This document shows, piece after piece, positions 56,722-64,000 of a DNA stretch of 64,000 nt. Made by a program: the position numbers and the translations under genes. This DNA comes from Stenotrophomonas maltophilia (lineage in GTDB: Bacteria > Pseudomonadota > Gammaproteobacteria > Xanthomonadales > Xanthomonadaceae), in NCBI RefSeq assembly GCF_003205835.1, contig NZ_CP029773.1, positions 404,501-468,500 on the forward strand, in the 5' to 3' direction. Position 1 is the stretch's first letter, and the number at the start of each line of letters is the position of its first letter. The notes under the pieces were generated by a model. That model was not told the origin of the DNA, searched no databases, and saw only the letters and a program-made list of their open reading frames with translations.

Positions 56722-56782
56722 GGTGCCGGCCAGCGGCCGGCACTACCGTGGTCCACGCCATCCACGCATGGCGTGGATCTAC
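56722..56782. repeat. SMAG half and CATCCACGC-family unit
   Basis: 56722-56746 is one SMAG unit ending CTAC; 56758-56782 is the third copy of the CATCCACGC palindrome. They are followed at 56801-56822 by a short tandem of GCTTTT. The order SMAG unit then CATCCACGC unit is the same as at 51326-51386. Confidence 0.85.
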
Positions 56783-56863
56783 CGAGCGCAGCGACCCGCG
56801 TTTGCTTTTGCTTTTGCTTTCTTCTGTTGATTCCGTGGTGGGACGCCGCCGCAATGTGTCCGT

Positions 56864-56967
56864 GGCCGGGTGGGTGGGTTGCGCAGGGGCGTGAGCCGCA
56901 TGGATGCGGCGACCGAGCTTACATGGACGTACTTGCAGCGCCCCCTGCGCGACCCATCCACCCGGCC
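56864..56967. repeat. Long imperfect inverted repeat with inner hairpin
   Basis: Arms of about 28 bases, beginning GGCCGGGTGGGTGGGTTGCG on the left and its near complement ending CACCCGGCC on the right, enclose about 47 bases that contain an inner palindrome GCCGCATGGATGCGGC (56892-56907). The element resembles a small mobile palindrome or a structured RNA. It sits between the MFS gene and the end of the EAL gene. Confidence 0.65.
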
Positions 56968-57024
56968 CCAACTGATGGATCCACTGGGCGCGACCCACCA
57001 CGAGGGGCTCTGCCGTTGGCCGTC

Positions 57025-58641
57025 CTACTCGATCCCCTCACGCTCGATCGGCACGCTGCGCGGATTCTGCATGTGCTCCCGCGCCGCACCGTATCGCTGC
57101 TGCCGCTTGTGGTGGAACGCCACGAACTCATCACGGGGCAGCGGCCGCGAAAACAGCCAGCCCTGCCCGAACTCCACGTGCCGGCTGTGCAGGTAGGCCA
57201 GCTGCGCCTCGGTCTCCACGCCCTCGGCCACCACCCACAGGCCCAGTTCCTTGGCCATGTCGATGATGTGCGGGGTCACCGGGCTGGTCGCGCTCTCGGT
57301 GCCGATCGCATCGATGAACGATTTGTCGATCTTCAGCGCATCCAGCGGCAGCTGTTCCAGGTACTGCAGGCTGGAGAAGCCCACACCGAAATCGTCGATG
57401 GCCACGCTGTGACCGGCACGGCGTGCCTGCGCCAGCATCGTGCGGGCGCGGTCCAGGTCGAGGAAGCCGCGCTCGGTGGCCTCCATCCAGATCTGCTGCG
57501 GCAGGATGCCGCTGCCGGCCATGTGCTTGGAGATCATCTTCAAGGCACGGCCGCTGCTGATGTCCTCGGCGGCAAGGTTGATCGCGATGTGCGCACTGCG
57601 GTCGGCCACCAGCAGTTCGCGCATGTCGCGCACCACGTTCTCGATCACCAGGTCGGTCACTGCCGCGATCATGCCGGCCTCTTCGGCCAGTGGAATGAAC
57701 AGGTCCGGCCGCACCTGGGTACCGTCCGGACGCTGCCAGCGGATCAGGGCCTCGGCGCCAACGCAGATGCCGGTGTCCAGTTCGATGATCGGCTGGTAAT
57801 GCAGGTACAGCTCGCGGCGACGGATGGCGGTGGCCAGCTCGCCACGCAGCGACAGGCGCCGCCGCGACAGCCAGATCACCAGGCCGGCGCCGGCGGCCGC
57901 CAGCAGGAGGCCCAGCGGCACGAACAGCCAGGCCTGCTGGCGGAAGGTGGCGGCCAGCGCAGTGCGTGGCGTGGTGGCGATCGCCAGCCATTCCTCGTTG
58001 CGGGCGGTGGCGTAGAGCGTGTTCTGGTCCAGCCCTTCGCCGGGATTGCGCAGCAGGGTCTCCAGCAGTGCCGGGTCCATGCCGTCCTGCTTGGCCAGCA
58101 GGCGCCCATCCGGGCTGGCCAGCGCCAGGCGCACATGCGGATCCACGATGACATCGACGAAGCGGCGCGGATCGACCAGCACGTCGTAGGAACCGTACAG
58201 GATCGACAGTACCTGGCGACGGCCGCTGGCTTCGGGACGCACGTCCACCGCAATGCCGGCGCCGTCACTGGTCACGTGGTCGGCCTTGGGCTGGTTCACA
58301 TCGGAGCGGAACGGGCCCCACGAGGTGCAGCGCAGCTTGCCGCCTTCGAAGTAACCCATCTGGTCGGCCGACGGCGTGGTCATCACCAGCGTCTGCATGC
58401 GCCGGATGTGTTCGTCGTCGCAGCCCGAGGTGGTGCTGGCCTCGGCCGATTTCAGCGCAGCCAGCGCCTCGTGGTAGGACAGGTCGGAACGGCGCAGGGT
58501 GCGCAGGGCGATGTCGTGCAGCCGTTGCTGTTCGACACTGATCGTGCGGTCCCAGGTGGCGTAGGCCATCACCGCGATCGGCAGCGCCGCTGCCAGCAGC
58601 GCCAGTGCGGTGCCGCCGATGATCACGCGCAGCCGGCTCAT
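57025..58641 (-). CDS. CSS-motif EAL-domain c-di-GMP phosphodiesterase
   Basis: A 538-residue membrane protein: a transmembrane helix near 7-27, a periplasmic domain of about 215 residues, a second transmembrane helix near 250-272, and a cytoplasmic EAL domain from about 285 to 520. The periplasmic part has 'TTSGCDDEHI' and 'LRCTSWGPF', matching the CSS-type redox sensor with two Cys. EAL catalytic residues are all visible: 'GAEALIRW', 'INLAAEDI', 'EATERGFLD', 'AIDDFGVGFSSL', 'LKIDKSFID', 'VAEGVETEAQ', 'GQGWLFSRPL'. It should hydrolyse c-di-GMP, probably depending on periplasmic disulphide state as in E. coli PdeB/C/D/G/N. Start ATG 58641. Confidence 0.9.
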   Translation of the reverse strand: MSRLRVIIGGTALALLAAALPIAVMAYATWDRTISVEQQRLHDIALRTLRRSDLSYHEALAALKSAEASTTSGCDDEHIRRMQTLVMTTPSADQMGYFEGGKLRCTSWGPFRSDVNQPKADHVTSDGAGIAVDVRPEASGRRQVLSILYGSYDVLVDPRRFVDVIVDPHVRLALASPDGRLLAKQDGMDPALLETLLRNPGEGLDQNTLYATARNEEWLAIATTPRTALAATFRQQAWLFVPLGLLLAAAGAGLVIWLSRRRLSLRGELATAIRRRELYLHYQPIIELDTGICVGAEALIRWQRPDGTQVRPDLFIPLAEEAGMIAAVTDLVIENVVRDMRELLVADRSAHIAINLAAEDISSGRALKMISKHMAGSGILPQQIWMEATERGFLDLDRARTMLAQARRAGHSVAIDDFGVGFSSLQYLEQLPLDALKIDKSFIDAIGTESATSPVTPHIIDMAKELGLWVVAEGVETEAQLAYLHSRHVEFGQGWLFSRPLPRDEFVAFHHKRQQRYGAAREHMQNPRSVPIEREGIE

Positions 58642-58870
58642 GGCCGGAGCTCCAGCGGGGCAGGCAGGGCAGGAGGCATGGGCGGGGCCGGTCCTTGGGC
58701 AGATGCGGCTATCTGAGCATGGCGCCGGGCCGGGTGGAATGGGACGAATCAGGTATTGGGTCACATTGTGATGAAAGCGGCCAGGTTTGACGTGATCGGG
58801 CCGTCCGGCGCTGGCGCTCCAGGCCGTAGAGGACTACCGTCGGACGCTTCGCCCGCCCTTTCCCGCGCCC

Positions 58871-60244
58871 ATGACCGAGCCCGCAACGCCTCCCGAGCAC
58901 CTGCGCCGCAGCCTGTCCAACCGCCACCTGCAGCTGATCGCCATCGGCGGTGCCATCGGTACCGGCCTGTTCATGGGGTCGGGCAAGACCATCAGCCTGG
59001 CGGGCCCGTCCATCGTCTTCGTCTACCTGATCATCGGCGCGATGCTGTTCTTCGTGATGCGCGCGATGGGCGAGCTGTTGCTGTCCAACCTGCAGTACAA
59101 GTCGTTCATCGATTTCTCCACCGACCTGCTCGGCCCCTGGGCCGGTTTCTTCTGCGGGTGGACGTACTGGTTCTGCTGGATCGTCACCGCCATTGCCGAT
59201 GTGATCGCGATCGCCGCCTACGCGCAGTTCTGGTTCCCCGGGCTGGACGCATGGATACCGGCATTGGCCTGCGTACTGTTGTTGCTGGCGCTGAACCTGG
59301 TGACGGTGAAGCTGTTCGGTGAAATGGAATTCTGGTTCGCGCTGATCAAGATCGTGGCGATCTGTGCGCTGATCATCACCGGTGCCGGGCTGGTGGCGTG
59401 GGGCTTCACCTCGCCCAGTGGCCACACCGCGTCGTTGTCGAACCTGTGGAATGACGGCGGCATGTTCCCGATGGGCCTTGTCGGCTTCTTCGCCGGTTTC
59501 CAGATCGCGGTGTTCGCTTTCGTCGGCATCGAGCTGGTGGGTACCACCGCCGCTGAAACCGCAGACCCCGAGCGCAACCTGCCGAAGGCGATCAACTCGA
59601 TCCCGGTGCGCATCATCATCTTCTACGTGCTGGCGCTGATCGCGATCATGGCGGTCACCCCGTGGCGCCAGGTGGTGCCGGACAAGAGCCCGTTCGTGCA
59701 GCTGTTCGTGCTGGCCGGCATTCCTGCCGCCGCAAGCCTGATCAACTTCGTGGTGCTGACCTCGGCCACGTCCTCGGCCAACAGCGGCATCTTCTCCACC
59801 AGCCGCATGCTGTACGGCCTGGCCGAAGAGGGCCACGCACCGCGCGGGCTGTCGCGCCTGTCGCGCGCGGCAGTGCCGGCCCGTGGCCTGTTGTTCTCCT
59901 GCCTGTGCCTGCTGGGCGGCACCCTGCTGATCTACCTGATCCCGAACCTGGTGACCGCCTTCACTCTGGTGACGACGCTGGCGACGGTGCTTTTCATCTT
60001 CGTCTGGTCGTTGATCCTGGTTGCCTACATGGTCTATCGCCGCCGCTACCCGGAACGCCATGCGGCATCGATCTTCAAGATGCCCGGCGGCGTCGCCATG
60101 TGCTGGGCCTGCCTGGTGTTCTTCACCGGCGTGCTGGTGCTGCTGAGCCTGCAGGGTGACACCCGCCAGGCGTTGATCGCCAGCCCGGTGTGGTTCGTGC
60201 TGTTGGGCGTGGGGTATTGGGTGCGGCGGAGGACCGCGAAGTAA
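58871..60244 (+). CDS. cycA: CycA-type D-serine/D-alanine/glycine permease
   Basis: A 457-residue amino-acid permease of the APC family with 12 transmembrane helices. It begins 'SLSNRHLQLIAIGGAIGTGLFMGSGKTISLAGPS', the consensus amino-acid transport signature, and contains 'FAFVGIELVGTTAAETADPERNLPKAINSIPVRI' near residue 225, which together are characteristic of CycA. It imports D-serine, D-alanine and glycine with protons. It is followed by a palindrome that may end transcription. No regulator is adjacent. Substrate is inferred from family similarity; other neutral amino acids are possible. Confidence 0.88.
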   Translation: MTEPATPPEHLRRSLSNRHLQLIAIGGAIGTGLFMGSGKTISLAGPSIVFVYLIIGAMLFFVMRAMGELLLSNLQYKSFIDFSTDLLGPWAGFFCGWTYWFCWIVTAIADVIAIAAYAQFWFPGLDAWIPALACVLLLLALNLVTVKLFGEMEFWFALIKIVAICALIITGAGLVAWGFTSPSGHTASLSNLWNDGGMFPMGLVGFFAGFQIAVFAFVGIELVGTTAAETADPERNLPKAINSIPVRIIIFYVLALIAIMAVTPWRQVVPDKSPFVQLFVLAGIPAAASLINFVVLTSATSSANSGIFSTSRMLYGLAEEGHAPRGLSRLSRAAVPARGLLFSCLCLLGGTLLIYLIPNLVTAFTLVTTLATVLFIFVWSLILVAYMVYRRRYPERHAASIFKMPGGVAMCWACLVFFTGVLVLLSLQGDTRQALIASPVWFVLLGVGYWVRRRTAK

Positions 60245-60290
60245 CCCGGCGTCTTCGTTCCATTGATTGATCCAGAGATCTTTCTGGAGT

Positions 60291-60329
60291 GGGGTCAGAG
60301 CCCGTTGCTCAGCAACGGGATCCGACCCC
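60291..60329. repeat. Palindrome GGGGTC..GACCCC after the permease gene
   Basis: GGGGTCAGAG then CCCGTTGCTCAGCAACGGG then ATCCGACCCC: an inner 9-bp stem (CCCGTTGCT/AGCAACGGG with one C as loop) inside an outer stem. Such palindromes are a recurrent intergenic repeat in this group as far as I remember, and may also stop transcription. Confidence 0.7.
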
Positions 60330-60422
60330 GGCAGGTCGCGGGACATTGTCGAAGGCGGGGTGGGTCCGGTTGCGGGAGTGTCCGCCTCCTCGCAGGAAAT
60401 CGGTCGTTGCCGTTGCTGTTGA

Positions 60423-60448
60423 GGTTGCCGGCCAGCGGCAGGCACTAC
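60423..60448. repeat. Single SMAG unit
   Basis: GTTGCCGGCCAGCGGCAGGC followed by ACTAC, one unpaired SMAG half upstream of the transglycosylase gene, with one base altered in the palindrome. Confidence 0.8.
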
Positions 60449-60523
60449 CACGGGTGCAGGGCGCAGCCCTGCCGACCCCCATTCACCCAGCATTAGCGGG
60501 CGCGGCCGGATGATCCGGCCGCC

Positions 60524-61300
60524 ATGTCCTGTCGCCCTCTCCTGCTTGCGCTGTTGCTGCTGCCCAGCCTGTGGCCCGGGCTGGCCGCCGCGCGCACCGT
60601 CTATCGCTGCGTGCAGGGCAACACCGTCAGCCTGGCCACCGCGCCGGAACCCGGTTCACGCTGCACCCCGAAGGAAATCGACGACAACGCCATCCAGACC
60701 CCGAATCTGTGGGGCAACATGGGCGTGTTCAGCGGCGTGCTGTACGAGCGCGAGCAGGATGGCGCGCTGGTCTACTCCACCCGCAACCTGCCCGGCTCGC
60801 GGGTGTTCCTGAAGTTCACCGTGGCCACGCCGCCGGGTGAGCCTGCCCACGAAGGCCTGGGCAAGGTGGGCAAGCCGCAGCTGGCGCAGCATGCCAAACA
60901 GTTCAAGGCCGCCGCCAAGGCCACCGGCGTGGATGATGCGTGGCTGCGCGCGATCGCCCATGCCGAAAGCAACTTCGATGCGCTGGCGGTGTCCAGCAAA
61001 GGCGCACAGGGCGTGATGCAGTTGATGCCGGACACCGCGCAGGAGTACGGGGTGAATGATCCGTTCTCGCCGCAGCAGTCGATCGATGGCGGCGCCCGCT
61101 ACATGCGCGCGTTGCTGCGTCGCTACAACGGTGATCGGCCGCTGGCAGCGGCCGCCTACAACGCCGGCATCGGCGCGGTCACCCGCTACAAGGGCGTGCC
61201 GCCCTATGCCGAAACCCTGGCCTACGTGGACAAGGTGATGGCCCTGTACGCACGCTATCGCGAGGCGATGGGCATCCGTACCGAGGTGCCGGCGCGCTAG
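60524..61300 (+). CDS. Lytic murein transglycosylase (SLT family 1) with DUF4124-like N-terminus
   Basis: A 258-residue exported protein with a signal peptide ending near 'GLAAART'. A short DUF4124-like domain follows ('TVYRCVQGNTVSLATAPEPG'). The SLT domain lies at about 130-245: 'WLRAIAHAESNFDALAVSSKGAQGVMQLMPDTA' contains the catalytic Glu and the typical G-x-MQLMP, then 'SIDGGARYMRALLRRYNGDRPLAAAAYNAG' and 'VPPYAETLAYVDKV'. It cleaves the glycan strand of peptidoglycan to make anhydro-muropeptides. Probably soluble in the periplasm. A monocistronic gene by appearance. Confidence 0.88.
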   Translation: MSCRPLLLALLLLPSLWPGLAAARTVYRCVQGNTVSLATAPEPGSRCTPKEIDDNAIQTPNLWGNMGVFSGVLYEREQDGALVYSTRNLPGSRVFLKFTVATPPGEPAHEGLGKVGKPQLAQHAKQFKAAAKATGVDDAWLRAIAHAESNFDALAVSSKGAQGVMQLMPDTAQEYGVNDPFSPQQSIDGGARYMRALLRRYNGDRPLAAAAYNAGIGAVTRYKGVPPYAETLAYVDKVMALYARYREAMGIRTEVPAR

Positions 61301-61342
61301 GCGGGTGGTGCTGCACGCACGTGGTTCTACATGGGAGCTTGC

Positions 61343-62863
61343 TCAGCGCGAGGTGGAGGTGCTGACCAGTTCGTAGCGTTCGATGCGGCCCAGGCGGGCA
61401 ACCTCGGCCTGCACGTCGGCGCGCTGCTTCAGCGCACGCCAGGCCGCATCGATCTTCACGTCACCGGGCAGCGACGGATAGGTGCGCATGTCCTGCAGGC
61501 TGGCCAGCGTTTCACCGCGTTCAACGGGTGAGCGCAACTGTTCGATCAGCACGGCAGCTGCGCCGTCGAGATTGCCCTCGTCCAGCAGCATCTCGCGCTG
61601 GAACAGGCGCGCGTCATCGCCCTGGGCCAGGATCGCTGCACGCGCGGCCTGTTCGGCCTTGGCATCGCCACGTTCACGGGCGGCAACGAACTGCAGCAGT
61701 GCCTGGGCCGCCTTGCCGTAACCGGCCAGGCCCGGCATGTCATTCACTGCCGTGGCGGCATCCTGCATGCGGCCCAGCGAACTGAACACGAAGCCGACGT
61801 TGAACTGGTGCTCGGCACCATCGGGGCCCAGTGCACCGATGCGTGCGGCCAGCTTGGCTGCCGCCAGCGCATCCTCGTTGCGGCCCAGCCGGCGCAGCGC
61901 CGTGAGCCGGCTGTTGAGCAGCCATGCCACCCATTCGGCTTCTGCCGCCGAAGGCGCCTCGCCCTCGGCGGCCGCAGCGGCCATGCCATCGGTCAGCGCC
62001 AGCACTTCCTCGTTGCGGTCCAGCATCAGCAGCGTGCTGCTGAACTCGGCCATGCGCGCGTCCAGCGCCCGGTCGAGCAGGCCGGAAACCCGCAGTTCGT
62101 CGAGGTGCTTCTGTGCAGCCTGCACGGGATCAAAGCGCGGGTTGGCGCGGTCGACATAGGGATCGAAGCGCTTGTCACTGCGCAGCCGGATGATTTCGGC
62201 GGGCGCGGAGATGCGGGCCAGGGTCGCGGGGATGGCCTCGCCACGGCCGTTATCGGCCTGCAGCGTGGCCAGTGCCAGCCACAGTCCGGTGGGTTCCAGG
62301 CCGCCGCTCTTCCAGCCGTTGTCGAACAGTGCCTGCAGCAGTTCCATGCGTTGCTGCGGCTGGTCCCGCAGGCGGAACTGCAGGTAGTTGATCGCGTGGT
62401 GGTCCACCGGCAGCGGCGCGTCGGCATGCGTCAGTGCCTGCACCAGAAGCCTGGTGGCGGGAGCGGGCTTGTTCTCGGACAGCTCCAGCGACATCAGGGT
62501 CAGCAGGATCTGCGCATCGTCCGGCAGCGCTTCCTGCGCGCGCAGCAGGTAGCGGCGGGCCTGGTCCGGCTTCTTCTGCACCATCGCGGTCCAGCCGGCC
62601 ACCTGCGCGGCGCGGCCGCGATGTTCAGCATCGAAGTCATCCAGCATCGGATCTTCCATCAGCCGTTCCATCGCGATCAGTGCGCCCAGCGTGTTGCCAC
62701 TGCGCGACTGTTGGATCGCCTCATCCCATCGCGTGGCATAGGCCTGGTGCATCGCATCGGCGGTGACGGACGGCTTCTGTGGCGCCACCGTGATCGAGGC
62801 GGAGGCCGGTGTGCTGGCCAGTGCAGCCACCAGCAGGGCGGCGAGGGGGAAGACGCGGGGCAT
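61343..62863 (-). CDS. Exported TPR-like repeat protein
   Basis: A 506-residue protein with a signal peptide ending near 'PASASIT'. The remainder is almost all helical with TPR/Sel1-like units ('QPQQRMELLQALFDNGWKSG', 'LRRLGRNEDALAAAKLAARIG', 'FVFSSLGRMQDAATAVNDMPG', 'DDARLFQREMLLDEGNLDGA'), each about 35 residues. TPR proteins of this kind usually scaffold complexes in the periplasm or at the outer membrane. No named family recognised. It is convergent with the transglycosylase, with 42 bp between the stops, and divergent from the NHL gene. GGAG stands before ATG 62863. Confidence 0.8.
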   Translation of the reverse strand: MPRVFPLAALLVAALASTPASASITVAPQKPSVTADAMHQAYATRWDEAIQQSRSGNTLGALIAMERLMEDPMLDDFDAEHRGRAAQVAGWTAMVQKKPDQARRYLLRAQEALPDDAQILLTLMSLELSENKPAPATRLLVQALTHADAPLPVDHHAINYLQFRLRDQPQQRMELLQALFDNGWKSGGLEPTGLWLALATLQADNGRGEAIPATLARISAPAEIIRLRSDKRFDPYVDRANPRFDPVQAAQKHLDELRVSGLLDRALDARMAEFSSTLLMLDRNEEVLALTDGMAAAAAEGEAPSAAEAEWVAWLLNSRLTALRRLGRNEDALAAAKLAARIGALGPDGAEHQFNVGFVFSSLGRMQDAATAVNDMPGLAGYGKAAQALLQFVAARERGDAKAEQAARAAILAQGDDARLFQREMLLDEGNLDGAAAVLIEQLRSPVERGETLASLQDMRTYPSLPGDVKIDAAWRALKQRADVQAEVARLGRIERYELVSTSTSR

Positions 62864-63027
62864 GGAGGATCTCCATCCGTGGGAAGAGCATTGAACCCGC
62901 TGTAGCCAACGAGAACAAGCGCGACGCATGGAACTCTGGTATCCGGCAGTACGATTGGCCGTGGCGGATCGCGTCTCCAGCGTCTATTGTCGGTGCCTCT
63001 TCAAGCAGCAGGCAGGCGCGCAGCACG

Positions 63028-64000
63028 ATGGCACGGTGGCAATGGATGGCGGCAGGCGTGGCGCTGGCAACGGCGGTGGCATTGGCTGCAACCTGGTGGG
63101 AGACCCCGCCGCACCACTTGGCTGAACCGGCAGGCCCAGCGCCCACGCCGCTGGCCTGGACCGCGCAGATCGAGCCGCTGGCCGGCGATGGCCACCTGGG
63201 TGATCGTGACGGCGCATCTGCCCAGGCCCGTTTCGCCGACCCGTACGCGTTGCTGCGCAGTGCCGATGGCAGCATCTATTTCACCGATGCCGGCGACAAC
63301 AACCGCATCCGCCGTCGCCTGCCCGATGGCCGCGTCGAAACCGTGGCCGGGCAGGGCGAGGGGCGTATCGATGGCGCGGCACTGCAGGCCAGTTTCAATA
63401 CGCCCTCGGGCATCGCCGCCGACGCGCAGGGCAACCTGTACGTGGCCGACACCGGCAACCACGCCATCCGCCGCATCGGCACCGATGGCCAGGTGACCAC
63501 GCTGGCCGGTGGCGAGCAGGGTTACGCCGATGGACCGGCCGCGCAGGCGCGCTTCGATGCGCCGATGGGCATCGCGGTGGATGCGCAGGGCCAGGTCTAT
63601 GTGGCCGACACCTTCAACGACCGCATCCGGGTGATCGGCACCGATGGCAACGTGCGCACCCTGGCCGGCGGCGAGCGCCCGGGTCTGGCCGATGGTCTGG
63701 CGGGCGATGCACGCTTCGATACCCCGGTGGCGCTGGCCTTCGATGCGCACGGCGCGTTGCTGGTGGCCGACCTGTTCAACAACGCGGTGCGTCGGGTCGG
63801 TGCCGATGGCACGGTCAGCACGCTGCTGGGCGATGGCGGCGTGATCAATGGGCCGTTGTCGCTGGCCACCACGCACGACGGCGTGCTGTACGTGGGTGAC
63901 CTTGATGGCCGCGTCGTGCAGGTGACACCGCAGGGCCACCAGATCGCGCTGGTGGGCAACGGCCGCCTGCCACGCCTGGCCCGCCCGAGTGGGCTGGCGA
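63028..64000 (+). CDS. NHL-repeat protein, 5' part (gene continues past the window)
   Basis: At least 324 residues; the frame is open to the last base. The N-terminus is a signal anchor (MAAGVALATAVALAATW). From about residue 45 there are NHL beta-propeller units, each with the pattern 'F--P-G-A-D--G--YVADT-N--IR---DG-V-TLAG': 'FNTPSGIAADAQGNLYVAD', 'FDAPMGIAVDAQGQVYVADT', 'FDTPVALAFDAHGALLVADL'. At least five blades are visible. Such proteins often bind ligands or carry an enzyme domain at the missing C-terminus. ATG 63028 is the best start seen; there is no strong ribosome-binding site. Confidence 0.82.
   Translation, partial: MARWQWMAAGVALATAVALAATWWETPPHHLAEPAGPAPTPLAWTAQIEPLAGDGHLGDRDGASAQARFADPYALLRSADGSIYFTDAGDNNRIRRRLPDGRVETVAGQGEGRIDGAALQASFNTPSGIAADAQGNLYVADTGNHAIRRIGTDGQVTTLAGGEQGYADGPAAQARFDAPMGIAVDAQGQVYVADTFNDRIRVIGTDGNVRTLAGGERPGLADGLAGDARFDTPVALAFDAHGALLVADLFNNAVRRVGADGTVSTLLGDGGVINGPLSLATTHDGVLYVGDLDGRVVQVTPQGHQIALVGNGRLPRLARPSGLA

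Noticed and set aside
58709..60493. 594-codon minus-strand frame opposite the permease gene
   Set aside because: Low-complexity Gln/His/Asp/Arg sequence, antisense to a clear APC permease.
1..64000. CRISPR arrays, rRNA, tRNA, integrases, transposases
   Set aside because: None found by reading both strands; the only dispersed repeats are palindromic GTAG-type and similar elements without regular spacers.

Overview
The window reads as chromosomal DNA of a high-GC gammaproteobacterium of the Xanthomonadaceae, most likely Stenotrophomonas (S. maltophilia group). The reasons are the single-chain (homodimeric) pyruvate dehydrogenase E1, the gene content, and many intergenic GTAG-type palindromes whose core GCCGGCCGCTGGCCGGC matches the SMAG/REP repeats known from S. 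maltophilia. I ran no database search, so family names rest on motifs and recall.

Layout. 1-12.6 kb is housekeeping: the C-terminal end of glnE, a YhhQ-type queuosine-precursor transporter, a DUF2145 gene pair, an ELM1-like protein, a RutE-like nitroreductase, a YceI lipoprotein, a PadR regulator/ferric-siderophore reductase pair behind tandem CGATATATCG palindromes, and aceE. From the aceE terminator (12.65 kb) the composition changes and a defence-rich region begins. 12.7-14.2 kb holds a DUF3010 protein translationally coupled to a Hanks-type kinase. 14.5-14.8 kb holds a stand-alone EcoRII-N-like domain. 15.1-18.5 kb holds an overlapping three-gene operon (GHKL/MORC-like ATPase plus two unknown proteins). 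It converges on a dcm-vsr-EcoRII-type restriction-modification operon (18.6-21.6 kb), and beside that lies a truncated MvaI/BcnI-type endonuclease (22.0-22.5 kb).

22.6-24.7 kb carries small genes and a striking nested inverted-repeat RNA leader. 25.1-37.2 kb is a long co-oriented array: AAA+ ATPase, a 427-aa unknown, a ZorA-like MotA/ExbB motor with long coiled-coil tail, a ZorB-like OmpA protein, a WYL regulator, a 438-aa unknown, a two-HKD phospholipase-D-family protein and a SNF2-type helicase. Overlapping or 1-4-nt junctions couple most of them. Two tiny genes lie antisense in the middle. It looks like a Zorya-like motor module joined to a PLD/SNF2 nuclease-helicase module, and is the best candidate here for an undescribed or composite anti-phage system.

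37.4-64 kb returns mostly to chromosomal background: a YncE beta-propeller, a lower-GC PIN-like protein (38.8-40.0 kb), an orphan PAAR protein, an alpha/beta hydrolase, a polysaccharide deacetylase, a methyltransferase, a pair of diverged secreted paralogs, the dmeF/dmeR metal-efflux pair with its operator, and a Zur-box-controlled MerC-like/COG0523 pair. After these come an ABC-F ATPase, a LysR regulator divergent from a serine-hydrolase/MFS operon, a CSS-EAL phosphodiesterase, a CycA-type permease, a lytic transglycosylase, a TPR-like protein and the start of an NHL-repeat protein. GTAG repeats of at least four families sit between genes, and in several places they form the 3' end or stop codon of a gene. 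No tRNA, rRNA, CRISPR array, integrase or transposase was seen.
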